34,484 nt of DNA, taken from NCBI GenBank assembly GCA_013152575.1, contig JAADGB010000058.1, forward strand, positions 1-34,484, read 5' to 3'. The stretch comes from Thermoproteota archaeon (GTDB taxonomy: Archaea; Thermoproteota; Thermoprotei_A; Sulfolobales; Acidilobaceae). A program made the translations under genes and the position numbers. Under the pieces are notes generated by a model. The model was not told the DNA's origin. It saw only the letters and a program-made list of their open reading frames with translations, and ran no database searches. Below are positions 1 through 8,324 of this stretch, in pieces (the stretch's first letter is position 1; every line of letters begins with the position of its first letter).

Positions 1-136
1 CGGTGAGAAGCAGGTCATTGTCAAGGTTGCCGAGGAAGATAAAGGGAGAGCAATAGGGAAAGAGGGTAGGAATATAAAGAGGGCGAGACTCGTCCTTCAG
101 AAACTCTACGGAGTCTCCAGTGTAGTTATAAAGTAG
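1..136 (+). CDS. nusA: NusA-like KH-domain protein, C-terminal end (partial)
   Basis: The frame is open from the window edge (first full codon at 2) and stops with TAG at 134-136, giving the last 44 residues of a longer protein. These residues contain a KH-domain core: a GKEGRNIKRAR loop with the G-x-x-G pattern, followed by a helix and a final strand ending in SSVVIK. Archaeal NusA-like proteins consist almost only of two KH domains and usually lie directly upstream of rps12, as here. The family role is RNA binding linked to transcription elongation and termination. The family call rests on the KH loop plus the conserved neighbourhood. The N-terminal part lies outside the window. Confidence 0.8.
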   Translation, partial: GEKQVIVKVAEEDKGRAIGKEGRNIKRARLVLQKLYGVSSVVIK

Positions 137-158
137 AGCTATAGTCTGCCACCATTAG

Positions 159-166
159 TTTTTAAA
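159..166 (+). promoter_or_regulatory. Possible TATA box for rps12
   Basis: TTTTTAAA lies in the 71-bp gap after nusA. A start site about 25 bp downstream would fall near 188-192, just before the GGGGG-containing ribosome binding site at 193-197. This would give rps12 a short leader. Readthrough from nusA is equally possible. Confidence 0.35.
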
Positions 167-207
167 GACCCGTCTAATCCTATGTGGCCAGAGGGGGTAG
201 CAAGGGT

Positions 208-651
208 ATGACAGGTAAGAAATCGCCAGTAGGTCTATTCGCGGCCAGAAAGCTCAGGAAGAAGAGGATGAAGTTTAGGTGGAGCCAGCTAGAGTTCAAG
301 AGGAGGAGGCTAGGCCTCAAGAAGAAGTACGACCCACTAGAAGGAGCTCCAATGGCTAGAGGAATAGTCCTAGAAAAGGTTGGAGTCGAGGCTAGACAGC
401 CCAACTCAGCTCTCAGAAAGTGTGTCAGGGTCCAGCTAGTCAAGAACAAGAAAGTGGTAACAGCATTCGTGCCAAGGGATGGTGGTATACTACACATAGA
501 CGAGCACGACGAAGTAATCATAGAAGGTATCGGAGGACCAAGAGGCAGATCAATGGGAGACATCCCAGGAGTCAGATACAAGGTAGTAATGGTGAACGGC
601 GTATCACTTAAGGCCCTATGGCTTGGTAAGAAGCAGAAGCCGAGAAGATAA
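208..651 (+). CDS. rps12: 30S ribosomal protein S12 (uS12)
   Basis: Small-subunit decoding-centre protein of 147 residues, the usual archaeal length. The family signatures are clear: [16 protein letters not shown] near residue 45, [14 protein letters not shown] near 65, then DEHDEV and [18 protein letters not shown]. The two loops that contact the decoding site are intact. I chose ATG 208 because it gives the standard archaeal N-terminus and has GGGGGT at 193-198. An in-frame GTG at 184 would add eight residues and could be used by a leaderless message. The gene follows nusA in the usual archaeal order, but rps7 is separated from it by an opposite-strand gene. The C-terminus is Lys/Arg-rich, as expected for rRNA contact. 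Confidence 0.95.
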   Translation: MTGKKSPVGLFAARKLRKKRMKFRWSQLEFKRRRLGLKKKYDPLEGAPMARGIVLEKVGVEARQPNSALRKCVRVQLVKNKKVVTAFVPRDGGILHIDEHDEVIIEGIGGPRGRSMGDIPGVRYKVVMVNGVSLKALWLGKKQKPRR

Positions 652-655
652 ACCC

Positions 656-1165
656 CTAATAGGGGCTCCCAAACTCTTCCTCATCATCGTCCTCTTCATC
701 TTCCAACTCACGCGATAAGTCTATCAGCTCTTGGCTCACGTATATCGGTTTGTCAGCTACCAGTGCTAGGAAGACTGCATGGCTGGGAATCATCTTTATA
801 CTAACATGGAGGCCATCTGATTCAAAATGCGCTGTTGCCGTATATACGCCCGTCACTTCATCATACTCGTCAATCACTATCCTATCGAGGCTCCGCTCGA
901 TCATATCCCTGAAATCATCATGGAATGCCAGTAACGAGAATAGACTCTGTCTCCTGGGCGGTGGATCGCCCCTTCTCAGCATTTCTAAGGCTTCAATAAC
1001 TTCTGGAGGGACATAGTACATTTCAAAAATCTCGCCATTCTCAAGGTAAAGTCTCAGCCCAATGGGATACTTGCTCTTACCACCTAGAACGATGTAATTC
1101 TCATCGTCTCCGTAGATTACTTGGTATATTGGCGCTATGTCGACTACCTGATGCAATTCATTCAA
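656..1165 (-). CDS. Bifunctional nuclease (DUF151/BFN) domain protein
   Basis: A 169-residue protein matching the DUF151 family. The best signature is IPSHAVFLALVADKPIYVS near residues 133-151, followed by an acidic tail (ELEDEEDDDEEEFG). Some plant and bacterial members have reported nuclease activity, and a Thermotoga member has been solved structurally. The archaeal role is unknown. TTG 1165 is preferred because GGGTGA (1171-1176) lies five bases upstream. An in-frame TTG at 1213 would add 16 residues but has no ribosome binding site. The stop lies only 4 bp from the rps12 stop, so the two genes converge, and the gene is divergent from rps7. It interrupts the otherwise collinear rps12-rps7 pair. 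A function in ribosome or RNA metabolism is only a guess from position. Confidence 0.8.
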   Translation of the reverse strand: MNELHQVVDIAPIYQVIYGDDENYIVLGGKSKYPIGLRLYLENGEIFEMYYVPPEVIEALEMLRRGDPPPRRQSLFSLLAFHDDFRDMIERSLDRIVIDEYDEVTGVYTATAHFESDGLHVSIKMIPSHAVFLALVADKPIYVSQELIDLSRELEDEEDDDEEEFGSPY

Positions 1166-1245
1166 CCCAGTCACCCACGGCCCAGTCCAGTGGCGCGAAC
1201 TAGGGCTTATCAACTAAATGCCGCAGGTTAAGGGAGATTGAGGAA

Positions 1246-1254
1246 GCTTATAAG
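1246..1254 (+). promoter_or_regulatory. TATA box for rps7
   Basis: GCTTATAAG is a good archaeal box A. Initiation 25-27 bp downstream (about 1275) would leave a leader of about 20 nt carrying AAGGGTG before the GTG start at 1294. It shows that rps7 has its own promoter. Confidence 0.55.
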
Positions 1255-1293
1255 GGTCAGAGTCTGGCCGAAGTTTAAGGGTGCTAGAAGGAA

Positions 1294-1905
1294 GTGTCGG
1301 CAAACGAAGTGACCCTACCAGAGGACATCGAGGTAAGAGCGGACTCGATCAGGCTATTCGGTAAGTGGAGCTGGGTAGGAGTAGAGGTAAGGGACCCCGG
1401 CCTGAAAAGATACATAAGCCTGAGGCCTATATGGATCCCCCACACAGGCGGACGCCACGAGCACAGGAGATTCGCCAAGAGCCAGGTACCCATAGTCGAG
1501 AGGCTGATCAACCAGCTAATGAGGCCAGGTAGAAACGGTGGAAAGAAACACCTAGCCTACAACATAGTCAAGACAGCCTTCGACATAATCTACTTAGAGA
1601 CCGGCGAGAACCCCATACAGATACTTGTAAGGGCTATCGAGAACGCCGCCCCCAGAGAGGAAACCACGAGGATCGTATACGGTGGTATCACTTACAGGGT
1701 CTCCGTAGACGTCTCACCGCAGAGGAGAGTAGACCTAGCGCTAAGATTCCTAGCCGAAGGCGCCAGGAACTGTGCATTCAACAACCCCAAGCCTATCGAG
1801 GAGTGTCTAGCCCAGGAGATAATACTAGCCTCCCGGGGCGACCCGCAGAGCCACGCGATAAGGCAGAAGGAGGAGATCGAGAGAATCGCCCTCAGCTCAA
1901 GGTAA
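1294..1905 (+). CDS. rps7: 30S ribosomal protein S7 (uS7)
   Basis: A 203-residue archaeal/eukaryotic-type S7, the 16S rRNA-binding protein that nucleates head assembly. Visible family blocks are [30 protein letters not shown] (about residues 70-100), [22 protein letters not shown] and the [17 protein letters not shown] segment. The archaeal N-terminal extension of about 65 residues is present. The start is GTG with AAGGGTG about ten bases upstream. The gene has its own TATA box, and the next gene (EF-1A) also has its own, so transcription of the cluster is segmented. The codons used (CTA, ATA, AGG/AGA) are those of highly expressed genes in this window. Confidence 0.96.
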   Translation: MSANEVTLPEDIEVRADSIRLFGKWSWVGVEVRDPGLKRYISLRPIWIPHTGGRHEHRRFAKSQVPIVERLINQLMRPGRNGGKKHLAYNIVKTAFDIIYLETGENPIQILVRAIENAAPREETTRIVYGGITYRVSVDVSPQRRVDLALRFLAEGARNCAFNNPKPIEECLAQEIILASRGDPQSHAIRQKEEIERIALSSR

Positions 1906-1938
1906 TCCATAATCCCACACCTTCTCCCCAAAGCGGTG

Positions 1939-1948
1939 GCTTTTTAAC
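1939..1948 (+). promoter_or_regulatory. TATA box for the EF-1A gene
   Basis: GCTTTTTAAC lies about 60 bp upstream of the EF-1A start. It fits initiation near 1970 and a leader of about 35 nt that includes GGGGTG at 1992-1997. Confidence 0.5.
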
Positions 1949-2005
1949 TCCTTTTCGCACCAGTCTCCTAATCGGCTCTAGACGGAGCTATGGGGTGTAT
2001 AGGAA

Positions 2006-3319
2006 ATGCCCGAGAAGCAGCACCTAAACCTAGTAGTAATCGGTCACGTAGACCATGGAAAGAGCACACTAGTAGGTCACCTACTCTTCAGACTTGGACT
2101 AATCGAGGAGAAGAAGCTCAAAGAGCTAGAGGAGCAGGCAAGAGCCAAGGGTAAGGAGAGCTTCAAGTTCGCCTGGATCCTCGACAAAATGAAAGAGGAG
2201 CGTGACAGAGGTATCACAATCGACCTAACCTTCATGAAGTTCGAGACCAAGAACTACGTGTTCACTATAATTGACGCCCCCGGCCACAGAGACTTCGTCA
2301 AGAACATGATCACTGGCGCAAGCCAGGCCGACGCTGCTATACTAGTAGTATCAGCTAGAAAGGGAGAGTTCGAGGCTGGTATGAGCCCAGAAGGCCAGAC
2401 CAGAGAGCACCTACTACTAGCCAAGACTATGGGTATCGAGCAGATAATCGTAGCCGTAAACAAGATGGACGCCCCCGACGTCAACTACGACCAGAAGAGG
2501 TTCGAGCAGATAACAGGCATCCTGAAGAAGTTCATGAAGGGACTAGGCTTCAAGGTCGAGGAGATACCCTTCATCCCAGTCAGCGCATGGAAGGGAGACA
2601 ACCTCATCGAGAGAAGCCCCAACATGCCATGGTACAAGGGCCCAACCCTAGTAGAGGCCCTAGACCAGCTAAAGCCGCCAGCAAAGCCTGTAGACAAGCC
2701 TCTAAGGATACCCATACAGAACGTATACTCGATCCCCGGAGCCGGTACCGTGCCAGTAGGTAGAGTAGAGACCGGCGTACTAAGGGTAAACGACAAGGTA
2801 GTCTTCATGCCACCGGGAGTAGTCGGAGAAGTCAGAAGCATACAGATGCACTACCAGGACCTAGAGAAGGCTGAGCCTGGAGACAACATCGGATTCGCTG
2901 TAAGAGGCATTAGCAAGAACGACGTAAGGAGAGGAGACGTAGCAGGCCACGTAGACAACCCACCGACAGTAGCTGACGAGTTCACCGCAAGGATCTTCGT
3001 CATCTGGCATCCAAGCGCAATCGCACCAGGCTACACGCCAGTCATCCACGCACACACCGCAAGCATAAGCGCCAGAATGGTAGAGATACTAGCCAAGCTA
3101 GACCCAAGAACCGGTAAGGTAATCGAGGAGAAGCCACAGTTCCTAAAGCCAGGAGACGTTGCAATCGTAAGGTTCAAGCCAGTCAAGCCAATGGTAGTAG
3201 AGAAGTTCAGCGACTTCCCAGCACTAGGAAGATTCGCAATGAGAGACATGAACAGGACAATAGGCATCGGCATAATCACCGACGTAAAGCCAGCACAGGT
3301 CGAGATAAGGAAGAAGTAA
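2006..3319 (+). CDS. tuf: Elongation factor 1-alpha (aEF1A)
   Basis: GTPase of 437 residues that delivers aminoacyl-tRNA to the ribosome. G1 GHVDHGKST is at 13-21, the G2 region with RGITID near 68-73, G3 DAPGH at 90-94 and G4 NKMD at 152-155. Domains II and III follow, with the GTVPVGRVETG strand and FRPVKPMVVE-like segments in the usual order. ATG 2006 has GGGGTG eight bases upstream. The gene has its own TATA box 100 bp after rps7 and is followed by rps10, the standard archaeal order. Codon use is strongly biased to CTA, GTA, ATA and AAG, consistent with very high expression. Confidence 0.98.
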   Translation: MPEKQHLNLVVIGHVDHGKSTLVGHLLFRLGLIEEKKLKELEEQARAKGKESFKFAWILDKMKEERDRGITIDLTFMKFETKNYVFTIIDAPGHRDFVKNMITGASQADAAILVVSARKGEFEAGMSPEGQTREHLLLAKTMGIEQIIVAVNKMDAPDVNYDQKRFEQITGILKKFMKGLGFKVEEIPFIPVSAWKGDNLIERSPNMPWYKGPTLVEALDQLKPPAKPVDKPLRIPIQNVYSIPGAGTVPVGRVETGVLRVNDKVVFMPPGVVGEVRSIQMHYQDLEKAEPGDNIGFAVRGISKNDVRRGDVAGHVDNPPTVADEFTARIFVIWHPSAIAPGYTPVIHAHTASISARMVEILAKLDPRTGKVIEEKPQFLKPGDVAIVRFKPVKPMVVEKFSDFPALGRFAMRDMNRTIGIGIITDVKPAQVEIRKK

Positions 3320-3401
3320 TCCACGCCAGCATTTTCTCCCAAACCCTTCCTCAATACTGCAACTCAATATTTCTCCATCCCCTCTACACTGGCAGCATTT
3401 A

Positions 3402-3410
3402 CTTTATAAC
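3402..3410 (+). promoter_or_regulatory. TATA box for rps10
   Basis: CTTTATAAC is a strong box A 42-50 bp upstream of the rps10 ATG. It predicts a start near 3431 and a leader of about 20 nt containing GGGTGG. S10 can therefore be made from its own promoter as well as by any readthrough from EF-1A. Confidence 0.55.
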
Positions 3411-3451
3411 CGGAACCAGGCGCCCAATACGGTTACGGGTGGAGAAGGAAG

Positions 3452-3766
3452 ATGGCGTTCAAGATAAGGATCTACCTATGGAGCACGGACGTGAAGAGCC
3501 TCCAACAAGTAGTCGAACAGATCCGCGAGATAGCAAAGAAGACTGGAGCCCCAATTAGGGGACCCATACCACTCCCAACGAAGAGGCTCGAAGTACCCAT
3601 CTTTAGGCTACCCCACGGTGAAGGCAGCAAGTACTGGGAGCACTGGGAGTTAAAGATCCACAAGCGTATCATCGACCTAACAGCCGACGAGAGAGTACTG
3701 AGAAGGCTGATGAGAATACAGATACCACGAGACGTAAGAATAGAGATCAAGCAGATGAGAGGCTAA
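3452..3766 (+). CDS. rps10: 30S ribosomal protein S10 (uS10)
   Basis: A 104-residue S10, the usual archaeal length. The family core is visible: [10 protein letters not shown] at the N-terminus, [19 protein letters not shown] around residues 31-49, and HKRIIDL near 70. S10 sits in the small-subunit head near the A site. ATG 3452 has GGGTGG (3437-3442) nine bases upstream. It lies 132 bp after EF-1A and 90 bp before tRNA-Ser, an arrangement common in crenarchaea. There are no unusual residues. Confidence 0.96.
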   Translation: MAFKIRIYLWSTDVKSLQQVVEQIREIAKKTGAPIRGPIPLPTKRLEVPIFRLPHGEGSKYWEHWELKIHKRIIDLTADERVLRRLMRIQIPRDVRIEIKQMRG

Positions 3767-3811
3767 ACCCCCATCTAATTATAACATAACTCCCAACCAA
3801 CCGTCTGAATC

Positions 3812-3820
3812 CTTAATAAA
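3812..3820 (+). promoter_or_regulatory. TATA box for tRNA-Ser
   Basis: CTTAATAAA lies 37-45 bp upstream of the tRNA 5' end, the usual distance for an archaeal tRNA promoter with a short 5' leader. Confidence 0.45.
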
Positions 3821-3856
3821 ACTCCTCTCAACATGGATACATTGGACTCTATGGGT

Positions 3857-3945
3857 GCCGGGGTGCCCGAGCGGACCAAGGGGACGGGCTGGAGACCCGT
3901 TCCCCCGTATGGGGGGCGCGGGTTCGAATCCCGCCCCCGGCGCCA
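3857..3945 (+). tRNA. tRNA-Ser(GGA), CCA encoded
   Basis: The class II tRNA folds by eye. The acceptor pairs GCCGGGG (3857-3863) with CCCCGGC (3935-3941). The anticodon arm is ACGGG / CTGGAGA / CCCGT (3884-3900), with anticodon GGA at 3891-3893. A long variable arm (CCCCC..GGGGG) is typical of serine tRNAs. The T arm is GCGGG-TTCGAAT-CCCGC, the discriminator is G3942, and CCA is encoded at 3943-3945. There is no intron. It lies directly after rps10, as in other crenarchaeal str clusters. Confidence 0.95.
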
Positions 3946-3955
3946 TACAATCCCC

Positions 3956-4621
3956 TTAGTGCTTCTTAGTGGGTGGAGGCATGATCACAATAGTAGTCTT
4001 GTCTGGTATGTCGTCGGGAGTAACCTCTAACACCCTACTATCGAGCCTTAGCCTCCTAGCCTTTGAGATCGAGAGGAATTTGTCTAGCGGATCTAGCGGT
4101 AGGGTGGAATAGGGTACCCAGTAATGCATTGGGATCACTAGTCTTGGCTCTGTCTTCGTTATGAGCTCCCACGCCTCTTCTGCATCTATAGTATAGGTTC
4201 CGCCCACCGGAACCATTAGTATGCTTACACCCTTAAGCTTCTCGAGGACATCGTCCCCGGGGATATGTCCAAGGTCGCCAACATGTACGATGCTGAAGGA
4301 TCCGGCCTCCAGCCTATAGATTATGTTCTCGCCGCGGAGCTTGCCCATAGACTTATCATGGTATGCCTGTATCCCCTCAACTTTGAAGGGACCCAGCTGG
4401 AAACTGCCTTTCCTCCATTTAACTACTTCTCTTGCATCAACCATCTCAACAGCGTTGTGGTCGTAATGGTTATGGGTCACTAACACGGCATCCGCCTTGA
4501 TCCGGAACTCTGGCAGGTTTAGGCTGCCGCCATCATGGGGGTCAATAGCTATCGAATAATCATCGTATTTGACTAGGAAGTACGCGTGTCCATACCATTC
4601 AATCCTCAAAGAGCTACCCAT
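3956..4621 (-). CDS. MBL-fold metal-dependent hydrolase (UPF0173/UlaG-like)
   Basis: A 221-residue single-domain metallo-beta-lactamase-fold protein. The metal motif HNHYDHN is at residues 50-56, a later histidine lies in AYHDKSMG, the bridging Asp region reads HVGDLGHIP, and MHYW follows near the C-terminus. This layout matches small UlaG/UPF0173-type hydrolases, whose substrates are mostly unknown in archaea. ATG 4621 was chosen because AGGTGG lies just upstream; a GTG at 4630 would add three residues. It ends 10 bp after the tRNA-Ser CCA on the opposite strand and diverges from pgk across a 61-bp gap. Substrate cannot be assigned; phosphodiesterase or lactonase activity is possible. Confidence 0.85.
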   Translation of the reverse strand: MGSSLRIEWYGHAYFLVKYDDYSIAIDPHDGGSLNLPEFRIKADAVLVTHNHYDHNAVEMVDAREVVKWRKGSFQLGPFKVEGIQAYHDKSMGKLRGENIIYRLEAGSFSIVHVGDLGHIPGDDVLEKLKGVSILMVPVGGTYTIDAEEAWELITKTEPRLVIPMHYWVPYSTLPLDPLDKFLSISKARRLRLDSRVLEVTPDDIPDKTTIVIMPPPTKKH

Positions 4622-4642
4622 ATCATCCACCTATAGAGCTAT

Positions 4643-4649
4643 TCTATAA
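4643..4649 (+). promoter_or_regulatory. Possible TATA box for pgk
   Basis: CTATAAT lies about 35 bp upstream of the pgk ATG, with no ribosome binding site between. This suggests a leaderless or nearly leaderless message. The gap is only 61 bp and is shared with the divergent MBL-fold gene. Confidence 0.4.
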
Positions 4650-4682
4650 TCTACGGCTACTAAATCTTAATTTCCGAACACA

Positions 4683-5960
4683 ATGGCTCATCTTACGGGG
4701 ATTCGAGTGCCAATAGGCTACTTCGATAAGAAAATTGGCACACTAGACGATATCAATGTTGAAGGTAAGAAGGTGTTGCTAAGAGTTGATATTAATTCTC
4801 CTATTGATCCAAAAACTGGTGATATACTAGATGATACAAGGTTTAGATCGCACCTAGAGACTATTGAGACGCTCATCGACCAGAAAGCTGCGGTAGTCAT
4901 AATGAGCCACCAAGGCAGACCCACCAGCAGCGACTTCACAAGGCTAGACAAGCACGCAAAACTACTCTCCAGCCTCCTTGGCATTGATGTTGACTATGTA
5001 CCCGATGTTATTGGTCCAGAAGCGTTGAGGAGAATACAGCAACTATCGCCAGGGCAGGTTCTACTACTAGACAATACAAGACTTGTCAGCGAAGACTATG
5101 TTGAAGCGCCGCCAGAAGTGCACTCGAAGGGAATAATGGTTACGACCCTCTCGAAACATGTAGAGTACTATGTTAACGATGCCTTCGCAACAGCACATAG
5201 AAGCCAGGCCAGCATAGTAGGCTTCCCCCTAGTCCTACCAAGCGTAGCAGGTAAGTTGATGGAGCGTGAAGTGAGGACGTTGTCAAGAGTGTTGTCCAAG
5301 GATGAAAGACCCAAAGTCTTCGTTCTAGGTGGAGCAAAAGTAAAGGACACGATTAAGGTAATCAAATACGTCGTAGAGGCAGGAGTTGCAGACGAGATAC
5401 TGACGACAGGTTTAGTGGCGTTACTCTTCCTCCTCGTATCAGGAGTAAACATAGGAGAAGCTGAGAGTGTTGTGAAATCCAAGGTCAACGAGAAAACGGT
5501 TGAAACCGCGAGGAACCTCATTGCATCAGGTGCCCCAATAAGGGTACCTTTGGACTTCTATGCTGAAATAGATGGTAACGTGGAACTAGTAGATGCCTCA
5601 AATATAACGGGTGCTCCCAAAGACATAGGCCCCTCAACAATAGAATACTACTCATGGAAGATACGCAGCGCTAAGATAATAGTAATGAGGGGTCCCGCCG
5701 GAGTAATTGAAGACCCCCGGTTCAGGAGAGGGACCCGGGAACTTGTTGAAAGCGCTCTGAGATCCAACGCGTTCACAATATTCGGCGGAGGACACTTCAA
5801 CGCGATACTATCAGAGTTCCCCGAAGAGCTCCGTAGGAGAGTGGGACACATCAGCACCGGTGGAGGAGCACTACTATACTTCCTCGCGAACAGGAAGCTA
5901 CCCGGGTTAGAGTCTTTAGCTAGATCATACGAGAAATTCTTCACGGGTGACGGCTCGTGA
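4683..5960 (+). CDS. pgk: Phosphoglycerate kinase
   Basis: A 425-residue PGK, which interconverts 1,3-bisphosphoglycerate + ADP and 3-phosphoglycerate + ATP. Motifs include LLRVDINSPID near 32-42, the DDTRFRSHLETI substrate arm, MSHQGRP near 74-80, LLDNTR near 128, GGAKVKDTIKVI near 218, and the nucleotide-site GGGHFNAILSEF and STGGGALLYF near the C-terminus. The last codons overlap the gap start by four bases (GTGA), so the two are translationally coupled. This pgk-gap arrangement is known from other crenarchaea. The enzyme works mainly in gluconeogenesis if a non-phosphorylating GAPDH handles glycolysis, but that partner is not in the window. Confidence 0.97.
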   Translation: MAHLTGIRVPIGYFDKKIGTLDDINVEGKKVLLRVDINSPIDPKTGDILDDTRFRSHLETIETLIDQKAAVVIMSHQGRPTSSDFTRLDKHAKLLSSLLGIDVDYVPDVIGPEALRRIQQLSPGQVLLLDNTRLVSEDYVEAPPEVHSKGIMVTTLSKHVEYYVNDAFATAHRSQASIVGFPLVLPSVAGKLMEREVRTLSRVLSKDERPKVFVLGGAKVKDTIKVIKYVVEAGVADEILTTGLVALLFLLVSGVNIGEAESVVKSKVNEKTVETARNLIASGAPIRVPLDFYAEIDGNVELVDASNITGAPKDIGPSTIEYYSWKIRSAKIIVMRGPAGVIEDPRFRRGTRELVESALRSNAFTIFGGGHFNAILSEFPEELRRRVGHISTGGGALLYFLANRKLPGLESLARSYEKFFTGDGS

Positions 5961-6985
5961 CGGTAAAAATTGGTATTAACGGTTATGGCACTATTGGTAA
6001 GAGAATAGCCTCAGCTATCATGAAGGTACCCGGCCTAGAGCTTGTAGGAGTAGTCAAGAGGAGCCCGGACTACGGTGCATTGCAGGCGCATAAACAGGGA
6101 CTAGCACTATACGCGCCAGACGAGGAGTCAGCAAGGAAGTTCGAGAAGGCCGGATTACCAGTTAAAGGGACCCTCAAAGATCTCCTAGGAGAAGTAGACT
6201 TGATTGTAGACTCAACGCCCGGCGGCGTCGGAGCCAAGTACAAGCCCCTCTATGAAGAGCATGGGGTCAAGGCGATATACCAGGGTGGAGAGAAGGCTGA
6301 CGTCGCAGAGGTCTCGTTCAGCAGCCTATGTAACTATGAGGAGGCCATTGGCAAGAATAGCGTGAGGGTCGTCTCATGCAATACGACAGGCCTCCTCAGA
6401 GTAATCTGTACATTGAATAAGGTATTTGGAGTCGAGAAGGTCAGAGCCACTATAATAAGGCGTGCAGCCGACCCCAAGGAAATCAAGAGAGGACCGGTAA
6501 ACAGTATAGTATTGAACCCGCCTAAACTGCCGAGCCACCACGCGATAGACGTGAAGAGCGTTCTACCATGGCTTGACATATGGACTTCAGCTGTAGTGGT
6601 TCCAACTACCCTAATGCACGTGCACAACCTCATAGTCTACCTAAAGAAAGATGCGACCAGGGAGGATGTTATCGAGGCGTTAAGGCAGGCTCCAAGGATA
6701 ATGCTAGTCTCAAGCGAGGCCTCAGGGATAAAGTCTACAGCGCAGCTAGTGGAGGCTGCTAGGGAGGTAAGGCCGCGGTACGATATACCAGAGCTTGTGA
6801 TCTTCGAGGACTCAATACACATTGAGGGGAGAGAGCTAGTATTCTTCCAGGCTGTACACCAGGAATCCATCGTTGTGCCAGAGAACATCGACGCCATCAA
6901 GGCAATGATGGGCCTAGAGAGGGACCCCGCGAAGGCTATCCAGGATACCGACTCCCTCCTCGGAGTATCGAAGACTCTCTGGTAG
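5957..6985 (+). CDS. gap: Glyceraldehyde-3-phosphate dehydrogenase, archaeal phosphorylating type
   Basis: A 342-residue archaeal-type GAPDH. The Rossmann motif INGYGTIGKRIA is at residues 7-18, the catalytic Cys141 in SCNTTG, and archaeal-specific RAADPKEIKRGPVNSI follows near 165-180. It uses NAD(P)+ and phosphate and works with PGK. The GTG start overlaps the pgk stop by four bases, and pgk supplies the upstream context, so the genes form one coupled unit. The next gene has its own TATA box and lies 94 bp downstream. Confidence 0.97.
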   Translation: MTVKIGINGYGTIGKRIASAIMKVPGLELVGVVKRSPDYGALQAHKQGLALYAPDEESARKFEKAGLPVKGTLKDLLGEVDLIVDSTPGGVGAKYKPLYEEHGVKAIYQGGEKADVAEVSFSSLCNYEEAIGKNSVRVVSCNTTGLLRVICTLNKVFGVEKVRATIIRRAADPKEIKRGPVNSIVLNPPKLPSHHAIDVKSVLPWLDIWTSAVVVPTTLMHVHNLIVYLKKDATREDVIEALRQAPRIMLVSSEASGIKSTAQLVEAAREVRPRYDIPELVIFEDSIHIEGRELVFFQAVHQESIVVPENIDAIKAMMGLERDPAKAIQDTDSLLGVSKTLW

Positions 6986-7035
6986 ATCGATCCATTTTAT
7001 CCCACAAGAATCCCATTCTACTCCACGTAATCTAC

Positions 7036-7044
7036 TTCTTTAAA
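7036..7044 (+). promoter_or_regulatory. Possible TATA box for the aminotransferase gene
   Basis: A CTTCTTTAAAT segment lies about 40 bp upstream of the GTG start at 7080. GGGGG at 7068-7072 would serve as the ribosome binding site. Confidence 0.4.
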
Positions 7045-7079
7045 TTTCGCTCCACTGACTAACACCCGGGGGAATTCTA

Positions 7080-8291
7080 GTGGATGGATATAGGAGATTT
7101 GTATCAAAGAGAACATCACTATTCAGAGCATCAGAAATAAGAGAACTGCTGAAGCTCACCGAGGGTAGAGACGTTATCAGCCTCGCGGGAGGATTACCTG
7201 ACCCAAGAGTATTCGATCCAAGACTTGCAGAGATCGCAAAGGAGATAATTGAGAAGGAGAGAGATCACGCCCTACAATACTCACCCACTGCTGGTGTGAC
7301 TGAGTTCCGGCAGACTCTAAAGGATTTCGCCGACTCCAAGGGTATTAAGGTTACAGCAGACGATGAAGTTGTAGTAACAGCTGGTAGCCAAGAGGCCCTC
7401 TTCCTAGCCGCTAGGGTTTTGATTGACCCCGGCGATAAGGTAATTGTGGAGGAACCGACCTATCTCGCTGCTGTAAACGTCTTCAGGGAGCATGGAGCGA
7501 CCTTTGAGGCTATACCTATTGACAGTGAGGGCATGCAAACAGACGTCCTCGAGGAAAGGCTTAGGAGAATGAGTAAGGATGAGAAGAAGCCCAAGCTGAT
7601 CTACTTGGTCCCCACTTCTCAGAACCCGAGCGGTTCAACAATGAGCCAGGAGAGGAGGAAGCACCTAATCGAGCTGGCCGAGGAGTATGATTTACTCATA
7701 ATTGAGGATGACCCGTATAGCTTCTTCACATTCGAGCCCATCCAAGTGGATTACTTGAAGACGCTTGATAAGTCTGGTAGGGTTCTCTATATGTCAACCT
7801 TCAGCAAGATCCTCTCACCTGGTCTACGTGTGGGCTGGGTTCTAGGTCCTAGAGATCTCGTGAGCTATCTAGAGCTTTCAAAGCAAACAATAGATCTGCA
7901 CACCTCTACACTATCACAGTACATCATAATGGAGGCCATCAAGAAGGGAATAGTTGATGCGACAATAGAGAGGGCGAGAGCACTCTATAAGATAAAGAGA
8001 GACTCAATGATGGATGCACTCGAAGACTACATGATGGACTTAGCAGACTGGACGAGGCCAGTGGGAGGATTCTTCACAATGGTATATGTAAATGGCGAAA
8101 TCGACATGAAGGCACTCATGTATGAGGCAATAGAGAAGTACGGTGTAGCCTACGTCCCTGGAGAAAGCTTCTTCCCGGTCTCAAAGAAGAAGAACACGAT
8201 GAGGCTGAACTTCAGCTACCCATCACCAGACCAGATAGTGGAGGGAGTAAGAAGAGTAGCCCTCCTAGTCAGGGAGAAGCTAGGCAAGTAG
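7080..8291 (+). CDS. PLP-dependent aminotransferase, class I/II (2-aminoadipate/MocR-type fold I)
   Basis: A 403-residue fold-type I aminotransferase. The PLP lysine is K243 in STFSKILSPGLRVGW, the cofactor Asp is in IEDDPYSFF near 209-216, N182 lies in SQNPSG, and SLAGGLPDP near 34-42 forms the N-terminal substrate loop. The pattern GGLPDP plus DPYS is that of the archaeal 2-aminoadipate / aromatic / branched-chain aminotransferases (LysN-like), which are broad in specificity. The exact substrate cannot be read from the sequence. GTG 7080 is preceded by GGGGG. An HTH gene follows after 33 bp and could be co-transcribed, though a T5 tract lies between them. Confidence 0.88.
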   Translation: MDGYRRFVSKRTSLFRASEIRELLKLTEGRDVISLAGGLPDPRVFDPRLAEIAKEIIEKERDHALQYSPTAGVTEFRQTLKDFADSKGIKVTADDEVVVTAGSQEALFLAARVLIDPGDKVIVEEPTYLAAVNVFREHGATFEAIPIDSEGMQTDVLEERLRRMSKDEKKPKLIYLVPTSQNPSGSTMSQERRKHLIELAEEYDLLIIEDDPYSFFTFEPIQVDYLKTLDKSGRVLYMSTFSKILSPGLRVGWVLGPRDLVSYLELSKQTIDLHTSTLSQYIIMEAIKKGIVDATIERARALYKIKRDSMMDALEDYMMDLADWTRPVGGFFTMVYVNGEIDMKALMYEAIEKYGVAYVPGESFFPVSKKKNTMRLNFSYPSPDQIVEGVRRVALLVREKLGK

Positions 8292-8301
8292 GTGTACCTC
8301 C

Positions 8302-8306
8302 TTTTT
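8302..8306 (+). terminator. Short T-tract after the aminotransferase gene
   Basis: A T5 run lies 10 bp after the aminotransferase stop, followed by a C-rich stretch. Archaeal termination often uses T-tracts without hairpins, so this could be a weak terminator before the HTH gene. It is short and unproven. Confidence 0.25.
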
Positions 8307-8324
8307 CCCCTCTCCCAATGAATC

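Noticed and set aside
180-581. 133-codon minus-strand open frame over rps12
   Set aside because: It is antisense to a clear ribosomal protein and its translation is Ser/Leu-rich without any domain; a shadow of the real gene.
3833-4030. 65-codon plus-strand frame across tRNA-Ser
   Set aside because: It runs straight through a well-folded tRNA and into the opposite-strand hydrolase gene.
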